Source: Pectobacterium colocasium (GTDB lineage Bacteria > Pseudomonadota > Gammaproteobacteria > Enterobacterales > Enterobacteriaceae). Taken from it: DNA of 64,000 bases. Each line of letters begins with the position of its first letter. The stretch's first letter is position 1. A program made the translations under genes and the position numbers. Positions 41,001-47,053 of the stretch are shown here, one piece after another. Under the pieces are notes generated by a model. That model did not search any database. It saw only the letters and a program-made list of their open reading frames with translations, and had not been told where the DNA came from. Location of the stretch: NCBI RefSeq assembly GCF_020181655.1, contig NZ_CP084032.1, positions 2,294,001-2,358,000 of the forward strand, given 5' to 3'.

Positions 41001-44000
41001 CTCAATACCGGTGACGCCGTGGTGTTAGCGCCTTCGACTTCCGGTCACGTCAGCAACCCCGATGCGGTTGCACTGACGCCACAGTCTGGCACCGCACTGC
41101 AAGCCGGCGTGCAGGCGGAGAACATCAGCGCGGTCATTACGACACCGACTACCACCGGGCCGCTGACGCTCAATACCGGCGACGCCGTGGTGTTAGCGCC
41201 TTCAGCTTCCGGTCACGTCAACAACCCCGATGCGGTTGCGCTGTCGTCGACGACTCAACGGCCTGATGCCGGGAATAACCTGACGCCGGTCAACGTGAAC
41301 AACACCGCCGCGGGCATCACGATAGCGGGTACGGTGGGCACGCCTGCTGTGTTGACCACACCGGGCATGGCGGCGGTTGATGCACCGAAGCCCGCGGTCA
41401 GCACAGACACCCTGCCGGGCGGGAGTACGCCTGCTGCGCCGCAACCGCCCTCTGCGGCCGACCTCCTGAGCGCCATCGGCAACGGACTGCAAACGCTAAG
41501 TCCCCAGCCGCTGACCGATTACCCGCTGCCGACGGGCAATAACGGGCTGCTGGTTGTCGACCCGAATGCCGACAGCCGCTATCTCATCCGCACCAACCCG
41601 AAACTGGAACAACTGGGGCAGGTGGACAACGCGCTGTTCAGCGATTTGCAGACGCTGCTGGGACAGCAGCCGTCAACGGTGGTGCCGGTCGAAACCCGTT
41701 CACAGTGGACGCAGACCGACCGCGTGCTGGGGTCGTCCTATCTGCTGGACAAGCTGGGACTGGATGCAGAGCACGACTACCGCTTCCTCGGGGATGCGGA
41801 GTTTGATACCCGCTACATCAGCCAGGCGGTGCTGAAGCAGAGCGGGCAGCGTCACCTGAACGGCACCGGCTCCGATTTGGCACAGATGCAAATGCTGCTG
41901 GATAACGCCGCGGCGGCGCAGAAAGGCATGAACCTGCAGTTGGGCGTCAGCCTGACGCCGGAGCAGGTCGCCAACCTCAGCCAAAGCCTGGTCTGGTGGG
42001 AGAATATCGAGGTCAACGGCCAGACCGTGCTGGCACCGAAGCTGTATCTGGCGCAGGCGGATAAAAGCAACCTGCAGGGCAGCGCGATTGTCGCGAACAA
42101 GGTTGAGCTGAATGCGGGCGGCAGCGTCACCAACAGCGGCACGCTGAAGGCGGTTGAGGTACTGGCGATTGCCAGCGGCGACAAGATTGATAACCACGAA
42201 GGCGGGCTGATTAAGTCAGACGGCGGCCTGAATCTGGTGGCGCTCAACAACATCACCAACAGCGGCAGCCGGATAGAAGGCAACACGCTGCAGCTCGCCA
42301 GCATCAACGGCGATATCATCAACCGCACCGAAAGCCGCAACTTCCAGACTGCACAGCCGACCTCATCGCGCAGCGGTACCGGTTCACTCACGTTCACCGA
42401 ATTGGGCAAAACCGCCGAAATCGTCGCGGGCAACAGCCTGGCACTCAGCGCGGGCAAGGATATCCGCAACGTGGCGGCCACGCTCAACGCCGGACAGGAC
42501 ATGGCGCTGAACGCCAACGGCAATGTGGCGATGGAAGCGCTGACGCTGACCAACAACCGGGTCGATATCGGCTGGGGCAGCAGCAACACCGCGCTGAATA
42601 CCTCTGTTGCAGGCAGCACCGTCAGTGCGGGCGGGGCGCTGAAGGCGGTGGCGGGTCAGGATATTCAGATTGCTGCCAGCGCGCTTTCCGGCGGCACGGC
42701 GCTGACGCTGGCAGCGGGCAACGATATTCGCCTGACGGCGCAGGACACGCTGAAAGAGACGCTGTATCAGGGCGGCAGCACCGCACAGCGCCGCACGCAG
42801 GCGGTGGCAAACAGCCAGCTGCTGAGCGGGGGCGACCTGAATCTGGTGGCCGGACGGGATGTGCTGTCGGAAGCGGCCAGCCTGAACGCCAAAGGCAATG
42901 CGACACTGGCGGCCGGACGCGACCTGAATCTGCTGTCTGAAACCGAAGAAACCTACAGCGGCAACTGGTGGAACCGTCATGCCGACTGGCAGCAAAACAT
43001 CACCCGGCAGAGTACCGAGTTAACGACGGGCCAGGGCCTGAGCCTGCAGGCGGGCAGAGATATCAACCTGCAGGCGGCGCAGGGCGTAGCCAGCGGCGCG
43101 GTGACGGCACAGGCAGGCAACGACATCAACCTGCTGTCGGCCACCGAAACGCAGCACACCTTCTTTGAAGAAACCACGGTCAAGAAAAAGGCCTTCTCGA
43201 AGACGGTGACGCATACCCTGCGGGAAACGCTGCAAACCAATGAGAAAGGCAGTCTGCTGTCGGGTGACAGTGTCACGCTGGCGGCCAGTCAGGATATCAA
43301 CCTGCAGGGCTCCTCGGTGGTCGGTGACAAACAGGTGACGCTGCTGGCGAACAACGACGTCAACACCGCGGCCAGCGTCGAGAACTACCAGCACTATGAA
43401 GAGCACAGCAAGAAAAAGAGCGGCCTGTTCAGCGGCGGCGGCATTGGTTTTACCCTTGGTTCAACCTCGACCAGCCAGAAACTGCGTGACCAGGCGGCGA
43501 CCCAAAGCCAGAGTATCAGCACCCTGGGCAGTACGACCGACTCGGTGACGGTGAAGGCCGGGAACGATGTCACGATTAGCGGCACCGATATGGTGGCCGG
43601 GAAAGACATCCTCCTGCAGGGCAACAACGTCACCATTGACCCGGGCTACGACACCCGCAAACAGCAGCAAGAGTTTGAGCAGAAAAGCGCGGGGCTGACC
43701 GTGGCGCTGTCCGGCGTGGTGGGTTCGGCGCTTAACAGCGCGGTGCAGAGCATTCAGGCGGCGAAAAGCGAAAGCGATGGCCGGCTGGCGCTGCTTCAGG
43801 GCATGAAGGCCGGACTGGCCGGGTATCAGGCCTATCAGGGCAGCCAGTCCGAACTGAACAATAAGGGGCAGTCGTCTTTTGTCGGCGTCAGCGTTTCGCT
43901 CGGGGCGCAAAACTCTCGCTCCAGCCAGACCAGCGAGCAGAAACAGAGCTTTGGCTCGACGCTCAATGCGGCGGGGGATATCGGCATCGAGTCGCGTACC

Positions 44001-46538
44001 GGGGATATCACGGTCGCGGGCAGCCAGCTTAAGGCGGGCGGCGACGTCATGATGAAGGCGGCGCAGGATATTCACCTGCTCTCGGCACGCAACAGCGAGG
44101 ACATCAGCGGCAAGAACAGCAGCAGCGGCGGCAATATCGGCGTCAGCGTGGGACTGAGCAACGGCAGCGCGGGGCTCAGCATTTTTGCCAACGTCAATGC
44201 GGCGAAAGGGCGGGAAACCGGCACGGGCAACAGCTGGTCAGAAACCACGGTGGATGCGGGTAACCACGTCACGCTGAAAAGCGAGCGCGACACGCGGCTG
44301 ACTGGCGCGCAGGTGAACGGCGAGCGCATTGATGTTGATGCCGGACGTAACCTGCTGCTGCAAAGTCAGCAGGACAGCGAGCGTTATGATTCCAGACAGG
44401 TGAGCGGGTCGGCGGGCGGCAGCTTTACCTGGGGCGGCGGGGGCGGTAGCGGCTATATCAGCCTCAGCAAAGACAAGATGCACAGCAATTATGACAGCGT
44501 GCAGCAGCAAACCGGGCTCTTTGCGGGTAAAGAAGGATTTGGTATAAAAACCGGTGAGCACACCCAGCTTGACGCCGCGGTCATTGGCTCCACCGCCAGC
44601 GCCGAGAAAAACCGGCTGGACACGGGGACGCTGGGCTGGAGCGGGCTCAGCAACAAAGCCGAATTCAAGGTGGAGCACAGCGGTATCGGCCTCAGTGCCA
44701 GTCCCTCGATGAGCGGCAGCCTGCTCTCGACGCTGGCGATGAATGTGCCGTCGGCGCTGATGTCGCTGGGGAGCCGCGGGAATGCGTCCAGCACCACCTA
44801 TGCGGCGGTGAGCGACGGCACGTTGTTGTTGCGGGATACGGCGAAGCAGGTGCAGGATATCACTACGCTGAGCCGTGACGTTGAACATGCGAACAACGCG
44901 CTCAGCCCGATCTTTAACAAAGAGAAAGAGCAGAAACGCCTGAAACAGGCGCAGCTGATAGGTGAAATCGGCGCGCAGGTGATGGATATCGTGCGCACGG
45001 AAGGCGAGCTGAAAGCGCAGAAAGCCGCGGAAGCCAAGGGCGACGCCACCGTCAAACGTCCGCAGGACGGTGATTCGGCGCAGGAATGGGAAGTCTATAA
45101 AAAGGCGCTGACGGAATCGCCGACCTACAAAGCCGAGATGCAGAAATACGGCACGGGCAGCGACTTCCAGCGCGCGGCACAGGCGGCGACGGCGGCGATT
45201 CAGGCGCTGGCGGGCGGGGACATCCAGAAAGCGATTGCCAGCGGGGCGTCACCGTATCTGGCGCAACTGGTGAAGGACGTCACGCTACCGAAGGATGAAA
45301 GCAAAATCACGGCGTCGGATATCGCGGCGAACGCGATGGCGCACGCGGTGGTGGGGGCGGTGGTCGCCCAGCTGTCGGGTCAGGATGCGGCCGCGGGGGC
45401 CATCGGTGCCTCCAGCGGTGAACTGGCTGCCCGTGCGATTATGGCGGAGCAATACCCGGGCAAGACGGCAAACGACCTGACGGAAGAGGAAAAGCAGTCG
45501 GTCAGCGCGCTTTCCACGCTGGCGTCCGGGCTGATATCCGGTCTGGCAAGCAACAGCACGGCTTCCGCCGCCAGCGGCGCACAGTCCGGGCGTAATGCGG
45601 TGGAGAATAACTTCCTGAGTGCGAAAGAGGCGGAGAAGAAGACCGTACTGGAGCGCAAGGAGAAAGCCGGAACGCTGACAGCAGAAGAAACGAAAGAGCT
45701 GGCTGATACCCGTCAACTGGATAAAGACCGTGATCAGGCTATCCGTGATATCTGTACTCAGGGCAACAAATCGGGTGGGGCATGCTCGGCACTGGTTGCA
45801 CAGGCACAGCAGGCACTGAATAGTTATGGCGACAATGTCAGCTATAGCCTGATTTACAAAGACCTGTATCCGCAGGATGCAGCTAACGCGAGTACTATAC
45901 TGAATGGTCTGGATGCAGGCAGTATCACGCGCGATGCTGCGATAACCGCGATAGCCAAAGAGACAGGGAAAAGCTGGGATGAAGTGGCGTCGCAGTATGA
46001 TACGGCGATGCAGTTGCAGGCTGTAACGGCAACACTGGCTGGGTTCTATGGTACAAACAGCGTTAGCAAGGCATCTGAAGCGACTAATACCACGATGTCA
46101 ATGGCAGATCGCATCAAGGCTAATATCGCGGAAAGCCAGAAGGCGCGGGAGTCGTCTAATTTTGATATTCACATTGCGAAATCTGATCAGGTTCAATGGG
46201 GATATAAGGCAGATGAATGGGGAATGGTTACTTTACCTGCTGGTAGCAGAGTATACGGCGGGATACCAGGACAATCGTCTTATTATACGTCATGGAATAC
46301 ATTGCTAGATGCAGGATTTAGCAGAGAGTCAATATTTAAAAACCTACAAGTATCACCTCATCCAGAGTTCGGATACCGCCCTCAAATGGGAATTTATGAG
46401 ATTACTAATGATATAAGAATCCCCTCTGGCCAAGTAATGGCTAACCCATTACTGGGTCCCGGTGGCGCTACTCAATATTTTATAAAAGACTACAATAGTC
46501 AATTGAATTTGATAGATAAAATAGACTTGGGTAAGTAA
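29064..46538 (+). CDS. cdiA: Giant CdiA/HecA-type contact-dependent inhibition effector
   Basis: This protein has about 5824 residues. The start at 29064 follows CCGGGGATTCAGGG and gives the signal sequence MKPVKTTQRLLAYTLIHLIA. A TPS secretion domain follows, with VANPNGITCDGCGF near residue 140. Thousands of residues of FHA-type repeats (LTNQG, LDNRG units) form the filament. An A+T-rich insert at residues about 3680-3850 may be the receptor-binding part. FHA-2 repeats and the pretoxin domain end in VENN at residues 5513-5516 (45600-45611). The last 308 residues are the toxin end, with LPAGSRVYGG and LGPGGATQYFI resembling TNT-type NAD glycohydrolases. The dedicated transporter gene upstream is broken. 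Confidence 0.93.
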   Translation: MKPVKTTQRLLAYTLIHLIAFQPLLPAMAAGVQVAAGNTGLDQAGNGVPVINIATPNSAGISHNQYQDFNVGKPGLILNNGTEQLNPTQLGGLIQNNPNLKGKGADAIINEVVSGNRSTLAGYLEVGGKQASVIVANPNGITCDGCGFINTPQVTLTTGKPQLDAQGKLQHIDVQRGDITLTGQGLDASKSDYLSLIARTAQINAGLNANDTQIVLGASQVDATGKVTAQAADSGVKVALDTGALGGMYTNRIKLVSSDKGVGVNVGNLSARSGDITLSANGKLSLGDTVAQGTIQADADALALRGKQQAGDALTLNARQDITLQDATLRAGQNIELSSGGGLKAQNSVISAGVDAQGTVRSAHQLSVKGDAVTLANAQLAAGKVTVNAGQSLQQDAKSGLKAESLLDMRGDTVSLAGSAGAENVRLEAKTLTSAGSAQLQAKDSATVRVTQQGDWQGNLAAGNTLSVEGGRLVQRGTLAGKTLALTLDTLDNQGDIAALQALTFSGGDITNSGTLAAAERLTANAQRLDNSGLLSARHDVKLELQTVLNNQGHILTDNQLFLLAGSLTNGGTLQAATLTAQADRLTNQGEVTANALDLTSQTAENHNVINAKQMLALHGGSLVNRGTLSAGEKLALTLGESLDNRGRLQAGNTLQVTADRLSNAGTLTAPALQLHTGTLANQGTIQADNALQLDATRTLTQSATGTLLAGTDLTVNAGQAETEGAIQAQQFLLKAERWLNAGKTGITGDGQITATQLDNRGSLLASGNWTIHGDVISHAGVLQGNALTLQASTLTSSGQAQARGAVNLTVADTFTNSGDWLSGESLRLQAANTENRGTLQALTLTADGTSLDNRGTMSGINHLSLFLTGNLDNAGTLQGNQLSVDAARLTNQGSLHGTDALTLAIAGTLSSQGALLSKGDSSITAQRFDNQGTLQAKNVTLQVDELDNAGNIFGVSALALTATHGLTNRQAGKLLSQGIATLTAAAVVNAGEWQAKSLTLTANNLTNDGQIQGDEALSLTLPATHGKGTLINRGTVTTGGDATLFARLMENQGTLSSLGNTVLTGTSLMNDGRVIAATGLSLRGDYQGRGLLNTAGTLTLDGDTLANNGHWESRALSLQGKQVTNQGTVLGNTVALAAERLANHGTITGVETLTLSLGDSLNNTGALRSDSLSVAAVDMNNRGELQGTNHLQLNTTGWLDNAGLISASNTLTVTAGDVNQREKGTLEGKTVTLEAASLVNQGNILGVDALTLSIAGNLSNDGSLLTQKNGVVTVQQVDNSGLMQAASLLLDADEVTNAGQLLGIQALSVTAQHGLTNQQTGKLLTQGAAVLQAVRAENHGEWRADNLTLQSTHFINTGRVQAEGDIGITVAPASAARQGSFLPMALSLAADIQQLNASSSPQGREAGDGVLDNRGTLVSGGNTQLRATQLANQGSLASNGAATLIGGTVENAGTVLAVTSLSLTGNYQGSGTLQTDGRLDWSGITLTNRGRWQGNTIQLQGHALENQGTLLGQRTAITANTLSNGGDIAGTDTLQLTVADSLTNAGNLYGKTLTLSATDLFNQGEISGDALHLTLQDAVRNSGLISGSQRVQLEAEQVDQSGSLESRQLQVQADALDNQGTLLGVDALTLAINTTARNSGKWLSQGDSTLTASRLENRGQWQANTLTLTADAVENAGQLLGLSALTLTANKTLTNAQTGSLLTEGLAVLKAAEAVNDGEWQADSLTLDAQHLTNAGHIQGDTSLKLTLANGDVTNQGTLWSTLATVAARTLTNDGTLTGVNGLQLTLDEALINQGTLNSTQLTAQADRLDNRGKINGLDRLELTTGNNLTNRGTLYGAAVTLNANDLTNRGAITGVDSLNLHLNGTLNNTRDLSSNALTIKANDVVNRGTLMGVNGLTLQLGNHLDNQGALNSQTLAIAADEVTNGGLLNGTRSLQLTLNDALTNSGDLTGKNINVSATDVLNHGQVRGADDLQLNVRNALDNQGLISGSSTLGVVANHIDQQGTLEARELHVEAGTLENRGKMLGVDVLTLAIAGTARNQGHWLSQGSSTLTAGEVDNNGQWQAGDITLQAADLTNRGQIFGLRALSLTTLNTLNNQQGGKLLSQGLAALRATEAINDGEWQADSLTLNAQQLTNRGRIQGDNGLTVTLARTNPASLLTNQGTLLSGGDSWLSASQFDNQGTVSGVGKVTLDSAAMSNTGTVIADGALSLDGDYQGAGLLHTADTLTLRGNQLRNSGRWESRALTLNGGAFDNTGTVIGERGITLALRDGLTVGSTGQLLTNGILQAQVATVMNDGFWQGNTLALTADAVGNAGQLLGLSALTLTAKNKLTNAQTGKLLTQGMAVLNAAEVVNDGEWQADSLALDAQSLNNRGHIQGDKSLKMTLANGDVTNQGTLWSTLATVAARTLTNDGTLTGVAGLQLTLDDTLTNQGTLNSTQLTAQADRLDNRGKINGLDRLELTTGNNLTNRGTLYGAAVTLNANDLTNSGAITGVDSLNLHLDEALNNTRDLSSNALTIKANDVVNRGTLMGVNGLTLALGHHLDNQGVLNSQVLTIGANAVTNGGLLNGTRSLQLTLDGTLTNTGDLTSKNINVTAADVLNHGQILGADDLQLDLRNQLDNRGLISGSSTLGVVANHVDQQGTLEARKLTVDAQTLENRGKMLGVDALTLAIAGTARNQGKWLSQGSSTLTAGEVDNDGQWQAGDITLQAADLTNRGQIFGINALSLSAANGLTNQQGGKLLSQGIAVLRAATVANDGDVQADRLTFDAQQLTNRGRIQGDSGLTVTLERANPASLLTNQGTLLSGGDSWLSASQFDNQGTVSGVGKVTLDSGAINNAGTVIADGALSLDGDYQGAGLLHTADTLTLRGNQLRNSGRWESRALALNGGAFDNTGTVIGERGITLELRDGLTVGATGQLLTNGVLSAQAGDVTNDGVWQGNTLALTANALTNGGSLLGQDGLRLELLGSYQGTASSRLLSDGDAVITADRLNQSGEIAAGTLSLTTGTLDNGGRLLGSHGLTVTNRDELINRAGAELLTNGEGHLDSGTLRNAGTLQANDLQLRAREMENQGRIQGTDALRLLDVLRYVGNKGSQLLSKGAATLQAKQADNAGLWQAGTLTLNGDTFSNRGTVAGLNSLSLNGDALNNQGELFSQGSVTVVGQTLENGGTLTGVGGFTLALADRVDNLATGRLLSGGTGELTTGVLRNQGLWQSDDLRLTARDLEQQGNLLGVQRGTLQLTGAYQGAQGSQLVSGGDLSLTANNLINRGQIQGSTLTLGAETLDNHGSLRGDRALNATVTGQFTHASQARLSSDGTLNVQAAALDNQGDIKAATTILTGNTVTNGGTVQGTAALQLDATDRIINQQSGQLLSDGTTTLKSAALENHGWLQGRGLAVNTGQLTQQGSLMAQDKLTLTLPRWVNNGLVQAGELEIIADELDNHGTLLGLTQLALQTQRLINRQGAKLYSAQDLRLKTNELQQDGQLVALGNLTAELTGPLTFTQTMAAGKQLTLNVAGDLDQRGTLQGQSVRLTSTGTLTHQGRILAGGGDSRISAKDIVQAEEGSVQAGGNLTLVSDNTLNNQGLIGTTGDLLVQAGGLLHNSSMLYAGGNMRLLSDSLTNVFGTILAGNNLLIQRDDQGNASTSLLNSSGTIETQSGDITINTGTLTNQREGFVVTETELAGDSVPEWAGGTSVAIPLSWFKPDEYKLDTYITTKTIGNGVNGCQCEVSTTYYFYRPIDNQDKIVMIGSKKISIDDKYGAGNFYSGSNMYIGSKILINDASNIYSLNNIELSGEGLLNKSYQSGVFYDYLTYKYDSASARKYRSREMYNAGKYIPYSLVGTPTYEKTVGESYSALIQAGGTITADVKQDISNTTLQSGSGGFMPASTKPVLDAITTLSPLQKQTTRQLTSQDPSFNAGAVDVTKTNSGQATLAGNAAGVAVSGKTVTLTQQSGTALQTGAQAENISAVIAAPTTTGPLTLNTGDAVVLAPSTSGHVSNPDAVALTPQSGTALQAGVQAENISAVITTPTTTGPLTLNTGDAVVLAPSASGHVNNPDAVALSSTTQRPDAGNNLTPVNVNNTAAGITIAGTVGTPAVLTTPGMAAVDAPKPAVSTDTLPGGSTPAAPQPPSAADLLSAIGNGLQTLSPQPLTDYPLPTGNNGLLVVDPNADSRYLIRTNPKLEQLGQVDNALFSDLQTLLGQQPSTVVPVETRSQWTQTDRVLGSSYLLDKLGLDAEHDYRFLGDAEFDTRYISQAVLKQSGQRHLNGTGSDLAQMQMLLDNAAAAQKGMNLQLGVSLTPEQVANLSQSLVWWENIEVNGQTVLAPKLYLAQADKSNLQGSAIVANKVELNAGGSVTNSGTLKAVEVLAIASGDKIDNHEGGLIKSDGGLNLVALNNITNSGSRIEGNTLQLASINGDIINRTESRNFQTAQPTSSRSGTGSLTFTELGKTAEIVAGNSLALSAGKDIRNVAATLNAGQDMALNANGNVAMEALTLTNNRVDIGWGSSNTALNTSVAGSTVSAGGALKAVAGQDIQIAASALSGGTALTLAAGNDIRLTAQDTLKETLYQGGSTAQRRTQAVANSQLLSGGDLNLVAGRDVLSEAASLNAKGNATLAAGRDLNLLSETEETYSGNWWNRHADWQQNITRQSTELTTGQGLSLQAGRDINLQAAQGVASGAVTAQAGNDINLLSATETQHTFFEETTVKKKAFSKTVTHTLRETLQTNEKGSLLSGDSVTLAASQDINLQGSSVVGDKQVTLLANNDVNTAASVENYQHYEEHSKKKSGLFSGGGIGFTLGSTSTSQKLRDQAATQSQSISTLGSTTDSVTVKAGNDVTISGTDMVAGKDILLQGNNVTIDPGYDTRKQQQEFEQKSAGLTVALSGVVGSALNSAVQSIQAAKSESDGRLALLQGMKAGLAGYQAYQGSQSELNNKGQSSFVGVSVSLGAQNSRSSQTSEQKQSFGSTLNAAGDIGIESRTGDITVAGSQLKAGGDVMMKAAQDIHLLSARNSEDISGKNSSSGGNIGVSVGLSNGSAGLSIFANVNAAKGRETGTGNSWSETTVDAGNHVTLKSERDTRLTGAQVNGERIDVDAGRNLLLQSQQDSERYDSRQVSGSAGGSFTWGGGGGSGYISLSKDKMHSNYDSVQQQTGLFAGKEGFGIKTGEHTQLDAAVIGSTASAEKNRLDTGTLGWSGLSNKAEFKVEHSGIGLSASPSMSGSLLSTLAMNVPSALMSLGSRGNASSTTYAAVSDGTLLLRDTAKQVQDITTLSRDVEHANNALSPIFNKEKEQKRLKQAQLIGEIGAQVMDIVRTEGELKAQKAAEAKGDATVKRPQDGDSAQEWEVYKKALTESPTYKAEMQKYGTGSDFQRAAQAATAAIQALAGGDIQKAIASGASPYLAQLVKDVTLPKDESKITASDIAANAMAHAVVGAVVAQLSGQDAAAGAIGASSGELAARAIMAEQYPGKTANDLTEEEKQSVSALSTLASGLISGLASNSTASAASGAQSGRNAVENNFLSAKEAEKKTVLERKEKAGTLTAEETKELADTRQLDKDRDQAIRDICTQGNKSGGACSALVAQAQQALNSYGDNVSYSLIYKDLYPQDAANASTILNGLDAGSITRDAAITAIAKETGKSWDEVASQYDTAMQLQAVTATLAGFYGTNSVSKASEATNTTMSMADRIKANIAESQKARESSNFDIHIAKSDQVQWGYKADEWGMVTLPAGSRVYGGIPGQSSYYTSWNTLLDAGFSRESIFKNLQVSPHPEFGYRPQMGIYEITNDIRIPSGQVMANPLLGPGGATQYFIKDYNSQLNLIDKIDLGK
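34070..37897 (+). repeat. Tandem 1914-bp duplication inside the cdiA filament region
   Basis: Two adjoining copies, about 34070-35983 and 35984-37897, repeat the same ordered series of FHA units. Anchor points confirm an offset of 1914 bp: GGCGACGTCACCAATCAGGG at 34317 and 36231, and TGGCAGGGCAACACGCTGGC at 35961 and 37875. The length is exactly 638 codons, so the frame is kept. Confidence 0.85.
40100..40610 (+). other. A+T-rich insert in cdiA, candidate receptor-binding region
   Basis: Within the G+C-rich cdiA, this stretch abruptly becomes A+T-rich and uses rare-looking codons. It loses the FHA repeat pattern and encodes an aromatic-rich segment with a CQC motif (NGVNGCQCEVSTTYYFYRP). FHA repeats end just before it (LTNQREGFVVTETEL), and normal composition resumes at SYSALIQAGGTI. 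In other CdiA proteins the receptor-binding domain lies between the first FHA filament and the periplasmic FHA part. Confidence 0.55.
40914..41249 (+). repeat. Two 168-bp tandem repeats in cdiA
   Basis: CAGTCTGGCACCGC begins at 40914 and again at 41082. Each 56-residue copy reads QSGTALQ, QAENISAVI, TTTGPLTLNTGDAVVLAPS, GHV, NPDAVAL. It forms part of a Thr/Pro/Ala-rich linker after the A+T-rich insert. Confidence 0.85.
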
Positions 46539-46799
46539 ATGACTAAATCACCTTATATAGACCACGCTATCGAGATCTCTCTTGCTGAAGGTAACTCAGT
46601 GAGAGAGATATCAGATGGATGGTCTAACATGGAGAAAGTTATATTCTTCTCTAAAAAAATGTCACAATCGTTACAACTGAAAATAAAAAAGGAAGAACCG
46701 ACATTAAGATATTTTTCAACGGATAAAACCCCTCATAATAGAGCGGATGAGGGATTTATCTGTGATGAATATAAGATTGCAATCTCATATCCAAAATAA
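46539..46799 (+). CDS. cdiI: CdiI-type immunity protein for the parent CdiA toxin
   Basis: This 86-residue small soluble protein has its ATG immediately after the cdiA stop (TAAATG), so the two are translationally coupled, with GGTAAG as a ribosome-binding site inside the end of cdiA. The sequence (MTKSPYIDHAIEISLAEGNS...) has no family I recognise. Its A+T-rich composition matches the toxin end and not the cdiA filament. The role is inferred purely from position. Confidence 0.7.
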   Translation: MTKSPYIDHAIEISLAEGNSVREISDGWSNMEKVIFFSKKMSQSLQLKIKKEEPTLRYFSTDKTPHNRADEGFICDEYKIAISYPK

Positions 46800-46810
46800 A
46801 CTCAGCGATG

Positions 46811-46838
46811 CCGGCCTCACAAACAGGCCGGATTTTTT
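46811..46838. terminator. Terminator after the parent cdiI
   Basis: CCGGCCT (46811-46817) pairs with AGGCCGG (46825-46831), followed by ATTTTTT. The same hairpin type closes several later modules and also faces the end of the minus-strand symE remnant. Confidence 0.85.
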
Positions 46839-46843
46839 GTCTG

Positions 46844-47053
46844 TCATTCAGTCACAATGCGTATCAGCAACTGACCCTGCTCAACACTCACTGTTACCGC
46901 CGTATCCGTCCCAAATCCTGCGGCTTCCAGCCAGTTGCCGGTAAGGTGCAGGCTGGGGCTGCGACTGTAATAGCGCGTCATATCGTTGCGATCTGCATGG
47001 CTACGGCTGACATAGCCGACCTTCAGGTGTCGTAATGCTTGGGGTGTGGCGGG
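46844..47053 (-). pseudogene. symE: SymE-family gene lacking its 5' end (module 1)
   Basis: The minus strand encodes the SymE-type sequence TPQALRHLKVGYVSRSHADR, then MTRYYSRSPSLHLTGNWLEA and AGFGTDTAVTVSVEQG, ending LLIRIVTE. Full copies elsewhere start MAKQHHKSE; here that start is missing, because the DNA joins cdiA sequence at about 47054. A TTG could start a chimeric frame at 47062, but no ribosome-binding site is clear. Confidence 0.75.

Noticed and set aside
29058..46300. Many long minus-strand and out-of-frame open frames across cdiA, some over 300 codons
   Set aside because: They mirror the repetitive G+C-rich cdiA codons, lack start signals and domain motifs, and repeat with the FHA units. 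They are shadows of the coding strand.
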